A stretch of DNA of 16,775 bases, from NCBI GenBank assembly GCA_025769875.1, contig JAGFNK010000996.1:1-16775 (forward strand). The letters run 5' to 3'. The first letter of the stretch is position 1. Each line of letters starts with the position of its first letter. The position numbers and the translations under genes were made by a program. Of this stretch, positions 1-7,926 are shown one piece after another. Source of the stretch: Russula earlei (lineage: Eukaryota; Basidiomycota; Agaricomycetes; Russulales; Russulaceae). A model generated the notes under the pieces. It worked only from the letters and a program-made list of their open reading frames with translations, made no database searches and had not been told where the DNA came from.

Positions 1-231
1 CATGCTACCATCAGTAAGGCTCCATAGTTAACCAATAGTCTCCATAGAGCAATGTAATGAACAATTGTCTCCATAGTGCAATGTAATAAACTGATCATCT
101 CCATAGTCAACCATAATTTCAGTCATCCTACATAGTGACATGTAGACTTGGTTTCATCTACTGTGCCTACATAAATATAGTGATAAACTACTGGAACTAC
201 ATTGTGCAATATAGAACTAGTATGAAGCTAT
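1..231. repeat. Degenerate ~30-bp tandem repeat
   Basis: The octamer CTCCATAG recurs at 20, 40, 69 and 99, with a variant (CTACATAG) at 128, so the spacing is mostly 29-30 bp. The best unit reads like CTCCATAG followed by TGCAATGTAATAAACTGAT; a weaker relative appears near 197-225. Similar CTACATAG/CTATAG words continue just past LTR-A1 (1183-1205), so A1 inserted into this repeat. On the minus strand it follows the copia RNase H tail, but I see no copia coding similarity in it. The function is unknown; a minisatellite grown in dead element sequence is the simplest reading. Confidence 0.55.
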
Positions 232-1182
232 TGTCAAGACTCACTGTTGAACTATCCAGTTCAAGAGCGAGGGATAAGCTCGAAGACGAGTCGATAGGCG
301 TCCAAGATCGCATGGGCAAGGAGTAGAGTCCAGAGGAGCAACAAATACCAGAGAGGTATTGTCACTGTGAGAGTAGAACAATCACGCAGGGAAGAGGCCA
401 GGATAGTCACAAGGGGATGGTCCTTAAAGGAGTATCCCAGGAATGGAGAGTGCCGTAAACAAATGGACAGTCTGAGGACTGTCCGCTACTTTATTGAGCG
501 CTTATATACTACAAAGAACTGCTAAATAGGGAACAAGTCATAACCTGTTATCAAGCACAATAGAGTGATGAGTAAGAAGTCGGAGGATGCTTACTGAGCA
601 GCTCATCATGCTCAGTAAGCTGCTGAGTAAGAAGACTCTTCTTGATGAGTAAGCTTCCATTGTCCACGTGTTCACTGCTTTAGTGCACGTGCAAGCACCT
701 GATTCATTTCCTGTTAGTTAGTTTTAGGGCCGGTCATTCGAGGACTTGTAGTTTGGTTAGGGAATAGTGACATCTTATAAGGCCCTTATATAGTTCTATT
801 AGGGTCCTTAGAGTCGACCCTAATACTTCATTAAGGTCCTTAGTGTTTGCCTTATAGTTCGTTCTATAGTTATTAGAGTTGGTCTAATAACACGTTGTAG
901 GGCCTTTGATACCAGGCTAGTCCTATTGTAGAGTTCCTAGGGTCGTTCCAAAGGTCCTTAGGAAGCCCTACTGCTTGTCTTTTGCTAGAAGGGTTGCCTT
1001 TAAGTGGGGCTTGCTGTATGTCGATTGTGCCGAGAATCGCTCGCACAACAATGCGTGCGCGATATTGTGGACACCTCTACTCACCGCTTTTGCTCGTGTG
1101 AACAGGTGACACCATAGAGGCTGGGTTTCCTCCTATAAGGAAGGGTCCTTCAAGGGCCCTCTCCGGAGAATGGTTCATGACA
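232..1182 (-). mobile_element. Solo LTR, family A, copy A1
   Basis: This is a complete LTR of 951 bp with TGTCA/TGACA ends, flanked by a perfect 5-bp target-site duplication GCTAT (227-231 and 1183-1187). Sense is assigned to the minus strand because the reverse complement carries TATATAAG (501-508), then AATAAA (490-495), then a hairpin (465-484). There is no internal domain on either side and the flanks rejoin, so this is a solo LTR formed by LTR-LTR recombination. It lies in copia-derived repeat sequence. Many CpG sites survive, including a GCGCGA block near 1057, so it is not among the oldest copies. No protein is encoded; short open frames inside it are not genes. Confidence 0.93.
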
Positions 1183-1279
1183 GCTATAGAGCACTACATA
1201 GTGTGTTGTCGTGCTATGGTGTTGATGGTCTACAGATTTAAGCGGTGCTATGGACCGGACCATTTTTTCCTGATGCAGG
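1183..1279 (-). pseudogene. Ty1/copia RNase H tail remnant
   Basis: On the minus strand this stretch continues the copia RNase H frame of 3860-4340 once the insertion 1280-3859 is taken out at its GCAGG duplication (1275-1279 and 3860-3864). The join stays in frame and yields HQEKM, then KSVDHQHH, which resembles the copia C-terminal segment usually written KHID(V)QHH. After QHH the similarity fades into TTTHYVV and then the tandem repeat. What is seen is the in-frame join and the DHQHH motif; family membership follows from copia RNase H structure. The gene is dead, being split by several LTRs. Confidence 0.6.
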
Positions 1280-2052
1280 GTCATGAACCATTTCCTGGAG
1301 AGGGCCCTTGAAGGACCCTTCCATATTAAAGGAACCCAGCCTCTATGATGCCACCCTGTTCACACAAGCAAAAGGGGTGAGTAGAGGTGTCCACAATATC
1401 ATGCACACATTGTTGTGTGATTGATTCTAGGGCACAATCAACATACAGCAAGCCCTACTTTGCAGCACCCTTCTAGCAGTAAAAGAGAGTATTAAAGGCT
1501 TCCTAAGGACCTTTTAAGACGACCTCAAGTGCCTACATTGAATGTTTAACAAAGATACTATAGGCCTAAAGTGCATTATTAGACTAACTCTAATAACCTT
1601 AGAATGAACTATAAGGCAATACTAAGGACCTTAATATGGGTATTAGGGTCGACTCTAAGGACCCTAATAGAACCTTCTAAAGGGCCTTATAGGAAACACT
1701 ACATCACTGTCAAATATCCCAAGTCCTCAAATGACTGGCCCTAACTACACTCACAGTAAATGAATCAGATGCTTCACATGGCACTAAGCAGTGAAAACAT
1801 GGACACTAGGGGTCCTTACTCAGCATTATGGGCCTTCTTACTCAGCAGCTTACTGAGCATGACTGAGCATGCTCACTAAGTGTGTTCTGACTTCTTACTC
1901 ATCCATCAATTGTGCTTGATAACAAGGTTATGACTTGTTCTCTATTTAGCAGTTCCCTTGTAGTATATAAGCGCTCAATAAGTAGTGGACAGTCTTCAGA
2001 CTGTCATTTGATTTGTGGCACTCTATTACTGAGGGTCTCCTTTGTGGACTGC
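1280..2052 (+). mobile_element. LTR family A, copy A2, 5' part (interrupted)
   Basis: This is the first 773 bp of an LTR of about 967 bp whose remainder lies at 3025-3218; LTR-A3 sits between. It starts GTCATGAACC, lacking the leading T of TGTCATGAACC. A TATATAAG box is at 1964-1971, but the poly(A) signal has decayed to AATAAG. This is the most diverged A copy with full family length. Between about 1398 and 1440 nearly every CpG present in A3 has become TpG or CpA. It probably inserted at the very left end of LTR-B: the right flank GCTGT differs by one base from the predicted duplication GGTGT, and the left copy appears to have lost TGTT. That reconstruction is inference. Confidence 0.8.
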
Positions 2053-2590
2053 TGTCATGAACCATTCTCCGGAGAGGGCCCTTGAAGGACCCTTCCTTAT
2101 AGGAGGAAACCCAGCCTCTATGGTGTCACCCTGTTCACATGAGCAAAACGGGTGAGTAGAGGTTGTCCACAATATCGCGCGCGCATTGTTGCGCGAGCGA
2201 TTCTCGGCACAATCGACATACAGCAAGCCTCACTTAAAGACAACCCTTCTAGCAACAAAAGACAGTATAGGGCCTTTCTAAGGACCCTTTGGAACGACCC
2301 TAGGAGCTCTACAATAGGCACTAACCTAGTATCAAAGGCCCTACAACGTGTTATTAGACCAACTCTAATAACTATAGAACGAACTATAAGGCAATACTAA
2401 GGACCTTAATAGAAGTATTAGGGTCGACTCTAGGGACCCTAATAGAACTATATAAGGGCCTTATAAGTTAACACTATTCCCTAACCAAACTACAAGTCCT
2501 CAAATGACTGGCCCTAAACTAACTAACAGGAAAATGAATCAGGTGCTCACACGTGCACTAAAGCAGTGAACATGTGGACAATGGAAGCTC

Positions 2591-2676
2591 TTACTCATCA
2601 AGAGAAGCCTTCTTACTCAGCAGCTTACTGAGCATGACTGAGCATGCTCAGTAAGCGTCCTCCGACTTCTTACTCA
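2591..2676 (+). promoter_or_regulatory. U3 array of TTACTCA/TTACTGA motifs in LTR-A3
   Basis: Six 7-mers of the form TTACT(C/G)A, TGACTGA or their complement lie at 2591, 2613, 2625, 2636, 2648 (as TCAGTAA) and 2670, all 65-150 bp upstream of the TATA box. They resemble bZIP half-site palindromes (AP-1/Gcn4 consensus TGACTCA), though TTACTCA differs from it by one base. The layout, an enhancer-like block before the core promoter, is retained in copies A1, A4 and A5. Binding by a bZIP factor is inference. Confidence 0.45.
2623..2656. repeat. Perfect inverted repeat, 14-bp arms, in U3 of LTR-A3
   Basis: The arms are GCTTACTGAGCATG (2623-2636) and its exact complement (2643-2656), separated by ACTGAG. 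The same repeat is perfect in A4 (6925-6958, spacer CTCAGT on the plus strand) and in A5 (about 9229-9262). It is damaged in A1 (one arm changed) and in A2 (two mismatches in the right arm). Retention in three copies suggests selection while the element was active. It could be a dimeric protein-binding site or a DNA/RNA hairpin. Confidence 0.85.
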
Positions 2677-2740
2677 TCACTCTTACTGTGCTTGATAACA
2701 AGGTTATGACTTGTTCCCTATTTAGGCAGTTCTCTTGTAG

Positions 2741-2784
2741 TATATAAGCACTCAATAAAGTAGCGGACAGTCCTCAGACTGTCC
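2741..2784 (+). promoter_or_regulatory. Core promoter, poly(A) signal and hairpin of LTR-A3
   Basis: TATATAAG (2741-2748) is followed by AATAAA (2754-2759) and then by GGACAGTC-CTCA-GACTGTCC (2765-2784), a perfect 8-bp stem with a 4-nt loop. The hairpin lies 16 nt after the TATA box, so it should be at or near the 5' end of the transcript, inside R. The same order is seen in A1 (reversed, 465-508), A4 (reversed, 6799-6842) and A5 (9343-9387). It fixes the sense strand of the family. Transcription start and function are inferred. Confidence 0.65.
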
Positions 2785-3019
2785 ATTTGTTTACGGCACT
2801 CTCCATCCCTGGGATACTCCTTTAAGGGGACCGTCCCTTGTGACTATCCTGGCCTCTTCTCTGCGTGACTGTTCGACTCTCACAGTAACAGTACCTCTCT
2901 GGTATCTGTTACTACTCTGGACTCTACTTCTTGCTCACGGCCGTCTTGGACGTTTATCGACTCGTCTTTGAGCTTACCCCTCGCTCTTGAACTGGATAGT
3001 TCAACAGTGAGTCTTGACA

Positions 3020-3218
3020 ACTGCCCTTATCTAGTACATCCTGGCCCTCTCCTTCTGTGATCACCTCTCCCAGCCCTGTACAGTTCCCTTCTGGGTACTT
3101 GCTCTGCTGCTAGTTTGGACCATGCTCTTTGCCAACTTTGTCCTTGAACTCAGTCACCTCATCTCTGAGCTTTTTATCTCACTCTTGAAACTGGATTGTT
3201 CAACAGTGAGTTCTGACA
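3020..3218 (+). mobile_element. LTR family A, copy A2, 3' part
   Basis: This is the final segment of copy A2, displaced by insertion of A3. It starts with the duplicated target ACTGC and ends GAGTTCTGACA. It aligns with the end of A3 through shared landmarks: CATCCTGGCC, TCTGGGTACTTG against TCTGGTATCTG, and CTCTTGAAACTGGATTGTTCAACAGTGAG. Substitutions are far more frequent than between A3, A4 and A1, matching its greater age. The two A2 parts add to 967 bp, equal to A3. Confidence 0.85.
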
Positions 3219-3220
3219 GC

Positions 3221-3859
3221 TGTTTGTAAAACTCTACCCCCTTTATTCGGTTCGTCCAATTATTATTCTTCTTGTTACCCTTGTCTCCGTGGTTAATGTT
3301 TCATCCCTGATGGGGATTCCCTATTGTTTCATCTATTGTGTTTCACTTGTTGTGTTTCACTATTGTGTTTCACTTATGTGTTTCACTTATTGTGTTTTCA
3401 CTATTGTTGAGTTACTTTTGCTATTTGTCTACCTTTATCTATTGTTCCGCTTATGGTACTGTACAGCCTCGCCACATACAGTATTTAAGCGCCTGTAGAA
3501 GCTGGGAATGCCCCAAGCTTAGCTTTGTCCCATTTCTGTCGCACCCTTTACCTTGTACACTCTCTCAATCACAACTTGCTTGTGCTGGCCTATACCTTGC
3601 TTGGACCTGAGCACACACTCAAGGAAACCCTTGTGTTCCTCTTCCTCCTCTGCCTCTCTCTCATCGTCCTCCTCTTCTGTGAAACCAGGAGATCGACTCG
3701 TCTGCAGGACCTAATCATTGTTGACTCAGCCTTGAGACGCTAAACCATTGAACCGGTCTCCTTGAGCCGGCCCCCATTGAACCCTTGAACCAAGTAACAG
3801 GGACTTGGCCCCACTGAACCTTGAGATGACGCTCTAACGGCCGCGACGCCGTTACAACA
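3221..3859 (+). mobile_element. Solo LTR, family B, invaded at its left tip
   Basis: This segment of 639 bp starts TGTTTGTAA and ends TTACAACA, which are near-perfect inverted termini. The right flank GCAGG (3860-3864) matches GCAGG at 1275-1279 on the far side of LTR-A2, and removing everything between restores an in-frame copia RNase H. A TATTTAAG box (3482-3489) followed by pyrimidine-rich sequence suggests plus-strand sense. The simplest history is that LTR-B entered the copia gene and LTR-A2 later entered its first bases. No internal region of its parent element is present. Open frames across it (for example 3289-3743) have no recognisable product. Confidence 0.75.
3323..3411. repeat. 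Minisatellite of ~14 bp in LTR-B
   Basis: About six copies of a unit like TATTGTGTTTCACT lie in tandem with lengths of 13-15 bp, the last copies diverging to ATTGTTGAGTTAC. They lie in the U3 part of LTR-B, roughly 70 bp before the TATTTAAG box. Unit-length variation and simple composition suggest slippage. It does not have the uniform repeats and unique spacers of a CRISPR array. Confidence 0.8.
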
Positions 3860-4340
3860 GCAGGGTTGAAACTAAGAATATTGAGCCTTGATTGTCACTG
3901 AATACAGTAGCAGAATGGGAGCAAGGTTGATGCCTAGTTCTGATAGTAAAAGATTTGATCCAAACTAACTGTCCTGCTCATATCAAAGAGTGACATTTAC
4001 TCAGCTTCAGTCAAGGAGAGAGTGTTTTTTGTGCTTGTGAATTCCAAGAGATATATTGCTCCCACTAAGTTCACCATATAGCCAGTGGTTGACTTGTGGT
4101 TTGTTGGGTCAGAGGCCCAATCCAAATCAGCATATGCCATCAGTCTGCCATTGAAGGGCCATCATAATGACCAGTGAATATTTAGTGGTTCCCAAGAGGT
4201 ATTGGCAAATGTAGAGTGTATGATTTAAGTGATCCTCTAAGGGATTGGGAGCATGTTGTGACAATTTAGTGATCACAAAGGCTATGTCAGGGCATGTTCT
4301 AAGCATTATGTATTGGAGTGATCCTATAACTTGCTGGAAT
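3860..4340 (-). pseudogene. Ty1/copia RT end and RNase H remnant
   Basis: Minus-strand translation in shifting frames gives copia landmarks in the right order: QQVIGSLQYIML and PDIAFVITKLSQ (about 4340-4255), YLLGTTKYSL, then AYADLDWASDPTNHKSTTGY (around 4140-4080) with the RNase H Asp, then LSLTEAE followed by a stop where Tyr is usual (near 4015), then SDNQGSIFL (near 3890). The product would be the C-terminal part of a copia polyprotein, the RNase H that degrades RNA in the RNA:DNA hybrid. Stops and at least one frameshift make it dead. It is cut at 3864 by LTR-B and continues at 1183-1279. RT, integrase and gag are absent. Confidence 0.85.
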
Positions 4341-4448
4341 TTCCACTGTCAACATCAGGAAATCTGGAAAAAACTTAGCCAACTTAGGCTTCATTTACCA
4401 ACTGAGAATTCTTGAATCTTGAACTTGAACTTGGATTTTGGGATTTTC
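4341..4448. other. Spacer between copia remnant and hAT-like end
   Basis: No gene or clear motif is visible. It may be decayed copia sequence, because the copia frame runs up to its right-hand neighbour, but I cannot align it with confidence. The last 40 bp contain short TTGAA repeats (CTTGAATCTTGAACTTGAAC) just before the putative hAT terminus. Confidence 0.3.
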
Positions 4449-4859
4449 CAGGGGTGACAGGAGTCACAGGCATGAAACCCTAATGGCAAATCAGAAACTG
4501 GCAATGGCCACAAACAATTGGACACTACACACACAAATACAGACACAATAATGAATAATGAAGATTTGCACAACACAAGCCAATAAAAGTAGGGTCAGCA
4601 ATGGCTGTGACAAGATTAGTGTGGCAAGAAATAGCTCCAATGCCTAATTCTCCCAGCAAATTTGCTTTGGCATCTGGTGAGATCTATTTCACAGGTGTAA
4701 TTTTTGGCTAATTTGCCTGGTCTGATTTGCATTGCAAAATAGCTATTTTGCATCTATTTTGCAGCAAATTTGCACTAATTAGCCCAGATCAACAATTACA
4801 TAACATGCATTTGCATGTGTTAAGACCATCGCCCCCACTCTTTATCTGCAGGTACAAAA
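4449..4859 (-). mobile_element. Putative hAT 3' terminus with subterminal repeats
   Basis: This noncoding stretch lies just beyond the transposase stop. CAGGGGTGACAGG at 4449 has the CAGGGG form common at hAT inverted termini. Between about 4660 and 4820 the words ATTTGC/GCAAAT recur at least seven times in both orientations, including GCAAATTTGC palindromes and TTTTGCATCTATTTTGCAG. hAT transposases typically bind clusters of short subterminal motifs. The other end of the element is missing, so neither inverted repeat nor 8-bp target duplication can be confirmed; GGATTTTC (4441-4448) would be the left duplication. Confidence 0.4.
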
Positions 4860-5044
4860 TCACCAAGCCTCCTTATTCCCAAAGCTATTTCCTGAGCTCA
4901 ACAACTGCTGCATATTTCCACTGGGTGTTGTTGTGCCATCAGAGATGCTATCTGCCAAGATCTGGATATAACAAGAAATATCAAACTCAGCTGCAAGATC
5001 AAAGTAATGATGCTTGAATCCAGACAAGTCCTGAAGACTGTCAT
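4860..5044 (-). pseudogene. hAT-like transposase, C-terminal fragment
   Basis: The minus-strand frame resumes here after LTR-A' and runs DSLQDLSGFKHHYFDLAAEF to a stop at 4860-4862 (final residues FGNKEAW). It joins at the GTCAT duplication to the acidic tail DGDQSDDD...KWLDD encoded just right of 5881. The tail has no catalytic motif; it is polar and low in complexity. Its assignment rests on the precise duplication and frame continuity, not on sequence recognition. Confidence 0.55.
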
Positions 5045-5880
5045 TGTCATGGACCAAAGCCAGGACCTGGCCATGTATCATTCTATTTCACTCAAAGAAG
5101 CCCTTGCTCTTCGCACCAACTATTCACTACTATTTCCATCAACTGTTCCCTTCTACAAGCATACATGACAAGGAATCATCATCCTCCAATTCCCTGTGGC
5201 TCGCTCAGACATCTCCTCCCTATTTGGGTAATCCACCATGTGCCAGCCACATGGCCACTCAGCCACAAAATCCTGAAACACTGGAAGGACTCCTAGACCT
5301 CCTAGAACGATCTGCATGTGTCATAGAGCACCACTGACATCACAGCTGACTGAGCAACTCCACTATGACATCAGATGCTCACTCAGTGCTCCACAAGTGA
5401 TATCATTATGATGTCATTGCTCCACAGTCTTCCTAATCATCCTAAGTCACCTATAGGTCTGACACAACAGGTTTATGCCCCTTGAATCTGATTGGAGCGG
5501 TCCAAAGAGTCTGAGTTATTTCCTGTAGTTTGTACTCAGACTTGTAACTTGTATATAAGTCCCAATGTAGCATGGCAGTCATCAGACTGTCCATTTTGTG
5601 ATACTCTCATCTTCCAGGGTACTCTGCTGCAACTTCTCTGTCTAAAGACTCCCCACATTCCCAAGGTACTCTTCTATGACCACCTTGTTTAAAGCCCCCT
5701 CATTGCTCTGGCCTCTAACCTTTGCCTTTGCCTCTTGCAACACGTACCAGTCCCCATCTGGTACCTCCTCATTGTTTGGCTTGTCCTTCTTTGCAATGCT
5801 CTACTTGAAGTGTATCATCTGTTCCAACCCTCGCCCACCTGCTCCTGAGTCCTTAGTGATCAGCAGTATGTGTCTTGACA
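5045..5880 (+). mobile_element. Solo LTR A', diverged relative of family A
   Basis: This LTR of 836 bp starts TGTCATGGACC and ends GTCTTGACA, with a perfect 5-bp duplication GTCAT (5040-5044 and 5881-5885). It shares with family A the terminal sequences, the TATA region (TATATAAG at 5552-5559), the following hairpin (CAGTC-ATCA-GACTG at about 5576-5589) and the sequence ACTGTCCATTT; most of its U3 is different. It lacks AATAAA at the usual place. U3 holds TGACTGA (5348), TGACATCA (5366) and TGATGTCA (5409). It is therefore a subfamily or older lineage. It interrupts the hAT-like tail and has no internal region. Confidence 0.9.
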
Positions 5881-6565
5881 GTCATCCAGCCACTTCAGGG
5901 GATCTGCTTTCAGGTTAACATGTGCAGGGATCTCACTCTCATCACAACTATCATCATCACTCTGATCTCCATCTGCAGCCCCTTTACAAGTTGCATGTTG
6001 TGAAGTGATTGGGGATCGGTTAATTGTGGCTCATATGTCTCTCCAATTCAGGGTTACAGGCTTCTGTGGTTTTTCCTGAGCAAGGTTGCTTGAACAAGCA
6101 CATAGTTTGCTTTGTAGATTAAAGACATACCTCCCTATTGAGCTGATTGAATGCTTGAATTATCAGGTGATTGGCTATTGTTGGTACCTTCTGTTGTTTC
6201 TGTCTTGGACTATTTAGCCAAGTTACAACAGACATTGCATGCTTGTTGACCATAGAGACAGGCATAGCAGAGAAGATCTTGACAGCAAGGGCCTTGCATA
6301 AATGAACATGGTGAGCATATTGCCTGTTGTGTTCACAGCTCAAGGATCACATACCACCAGCACATCAGAATCCTCATTATCTAACAGCTGGCTCCAATAA
6401 TCACAAAGGCTTTCATTTCACCCACATTTGTGATTGAATGGCTTGACACCAGCCAAGTATGCCCTGTGAACTGAGCCTTCAGGGCATGCGGGGCCTCATG
6501 TGGATTCCGCTTTGCAAGGTGAGGATTGATGTCATCCATGACTCTTCTTGCCTCTTCCACAAAAC
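5881..6565 (-). pseudogene. hAT-like transposase, C-terminal dimerisation region
   Basis: Read leftward, it encodes VEEARRVMDDINPHLAKRNP (about 6560-6500), then after a frameshift DYWSQLLDNEDSDVLV (near 6410-6360), then LAVKIFSAMPVSMVNKHAMS and VVTWLNSPRQKQQKV (6290-6190), and an acidic tail after a likely intron. In hAT transposases the C-terminal domain has a tryptophan-containing segment before a block around conserved Pro/Ser/Glu residues used in dimerisation; MPVSMVNKHAMSVVTWLN fits the fungal version of that block. LTR-A4 separates it from the previous fragment and LTR-A' from the next. Stops and frameshifts make it inactive. A related non-hAT fungal transposase is possible. Confidence 0.65.
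6076..6130 (-). other. Possible 55-nt spliceosomal intron in hAT-like gene
   Basis: On the minus strand a GTATGT donor begins at 6130 and a GCTCAG acceptor ends at 6076. The span of 55 nt is typical of fungal introns. Removing it joins NRE to EKPQKPVTLNW in one frame, whereas unspliced translation shifts or differs. The exon after it soon has an in-frame TGA. No RNA evidence is available. Confidence 0.45.
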
Positions 6566-7527
6566 TGTCAAGACTCACTGTTGAACGATCCAGTTCAAGA
6601 GCGAGGAGTTAGTTCAGAGACGAGTCAATAGACATCTAGGACAGCATGGGCTAGAAGCAGAGTCCAGAGTAGTAACAAATACCAGAGAGGTACCATTACT
6701 GTGAGAGTCAAGCAGTCACGCAGAGAGGAGGCCAGGATAGTCACAAGGGGACGGTCCTTAAAGGAGTATCCCAGGGATGGAGAGTGCCGTAAACAAATGG
6801 ACAGTCTGAGGACTGTCCGCTACTTTATTGAGTGCTTATATACTACAAGAGAACTGCTGAATAGAGAACAAGTCATAACCTTGTTATCAAGCACAATAGA
6901 GTGATGAGTAAGAAGTCGGAGTGCGCTTACTGAGCATGCTCAGTCATGCTCAGTAAGCTGCTGAGTAAGAAGGCTTCTCCTGATGAGTAAGAGCTTTCAT
7001 TGTCCACGTGTTTACTGTTCTAGTGCATGTGCGAGCACCTGATTCATTTTTCGTTAGTTAGTTTAGGGCTGGTCATTTGAGGACTTGTAGTTTGGTTAGG
7101 GAATAGTGTTATCTTATAAGGCCCTTATATAGCTCTATTAGGGTCCTTAGAGTCGACCCTAATCCTTCCATTATGGTCCTTAGTATTGTCTTATAGTTCG
7201 TTCTATAGTTATTAGAGTTGGTCTGATAATGTGTTGTAGAGTCTTTGATACTAGGTTAGTACCTATTGTAGAGCACCTAGAGTCATCCTAAAGGGTCCCT
7301 AGGAGGGCCCTAATACTGTCCTTTATTGCTAGAAGGGTTGCCATTGAGTGGGGCTTGCTGTATGTTAATTGTGCCGAGAATCGCTTGGGCAACAATGCGC
7401 GCGCGATATTGTGGACACCTCTACTCACCCGTTTTGCTCGTGTGAACAGGGTGACACCATAGAGGCTGGGTTTCCTCCTATAAGGAAGGGTCCTTCAAGG
7501 GCCCTCTCCGGAGAATGGTTCATGACA
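6566..7527 (-). mobile_element. Solo LTR, family A, copy A4
   Basis: This is a complete LTR of 962 bp with TGTCA/TGACA ends and a perfect duplication AAAAC (6561-6565 and 7528-7532). Sense is the minus strand, from TATATAAG (complement at 6835-6842) and the hairpin at 6799-6818. The 14-bp-arm palindrome is intact at 6925-6958. It retains a GCGCGCGCGA block near 7397, so it is comparatively young. It splits the hAT-like gene between the LLQNEYGDEY segment and the VEEARR segment. It has no internal sequence. Confidence 0.94.
6925..6958. repeat. Perfect inverted repeat, 14-bp arms, in LTR-A4
   Basis: The arms are the same GCTTACTGAGCATG and complement as in LTR-A3 (2623-2656), with spacer CTCAGT on the plus strand. 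It is preserved exactly in an independent insertion. Further TGAGTAA motifs flank it (near 6905 and 6963). Confidence 0.85.
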
Positions 7528-7926
7528 AAAACAACCTGCACAATATTCATCACCATATTCATTCTGCAGAAGCTTTAGTATGCTAAGCCCAATTCCATCA
7601 ATAACTTTGGGCTTTGATCTGATAGTTGGCTTCCCTTTCTCTCTTGTAATTGTCACAGAGGGAATTGCAAGAGGGTTTGGGTTGGTGAGGATTGGTGCAG
7701 CCTGGTTTTCTAGTCCATGGATAAATGCAATAAGTTGATACGCTAATATGAGAACATGTGGAAATACCAGGGTCAAGCACAAATGCAGTCAGGTAGATGT
7801 TCGAGGCCTGCTCATATTCTATGAGCTGCACAAACCAGGAATTTGCTATCACACAAATCTTCTCCTTTAGTTCAGTAGCATACTTCAACTTTTCTTTCAG
7901 ACTATCATCCTTGGTCAGGAGATCTT
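7528..7926 (-). pseudogene. hAT-like transposase, central fragment
   Basis: Read leftward, the frame gives LLTKDDSLKEKLKY, then ELKEKICVIANSWFVQLIEY and EQASNIYLTAFVLDPG (about 7888-7780), then after a frameshift ITREKGKPTIRSKPKVI and LLQNEYGDEY (7650-7545). The pattern of an Asn/Tyr-rich helix followed by YLTAFVLDP is like the segment of hAT transposases before the insertion domain ends, where a D-P pair follows a hydrophobic strand. It joins the right-hand fragment at the ATCTT duplication around LTR-C and the left-hand fragment at the AAAAC duplication around LTR-A4. It is inactive. Confidence 0.65.

Larger units (their letters stand above)
2053..3019 (+). mobile_element. Solo LTR, family A, copy A3, nested in A2
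   Basis: This LTR of 967 bp begins TGTCATGAACC and ends GTCTTGACA, flanked by a perfect 5-bp duplication ACTGC (2048-2052 and 3020-3024). It lies wholly inside copy A2 of the same family and the same orientation, so it is younger than A2. It keeps the CpG-rich stretch near 2176-2202 (GCGCGCGC then GCGCGAGCGA) lost in A2. It carries the clearest regulatory set of the family: a 14-bp-arm inverted repeat (2623-2656), TATATAAG (2741-2748), AATAAA (2754-2759) and an 8-bp-stem hairpin (2765-2784). No coding region belongs to it; the small open frames are non-genic. Confidence 0.94.

Noticed and set aside
1390..1445. Repeat-induced point mutation as the cause of C-to-T changes
   Set aside because: Changes fall at CpG rather than the CpA context usual for RIP, and younger copies are largely untouched; CpG methylation decay fits better.
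2118..2400. Short open frames inside LTR-A copies, on both strands
   Set aside because: Equivalent frames are broken or shifted between copies, have no recognisable domains, and overlap LTR control sequence.
3323..3411. Tandem TATTGTGTTTCACT units as a CRISPR-like array
   Set aside because: Units are contiguous with no unique spacers, vary in length, and lie in an LTR of a eukaryotic element; a slippage minisatellite explains them.
1280..3859. One large chimeric LTR with unlike ends (TGTCATG and TTACAACA) flanked by GCAGG
   Set aside because: The segment 3221-3859 has its own matching inverted ends and TATA-like box, and 1280-3218 is a recognisable family A LTR, so nested insertion is simpler.
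4727..5337. Plus-strand open frames of 96 and 97 codons
   Set aside because: They cross the LTR-A' boundary or overlap the hAT tail on the other strand, and the translations show no family motif.
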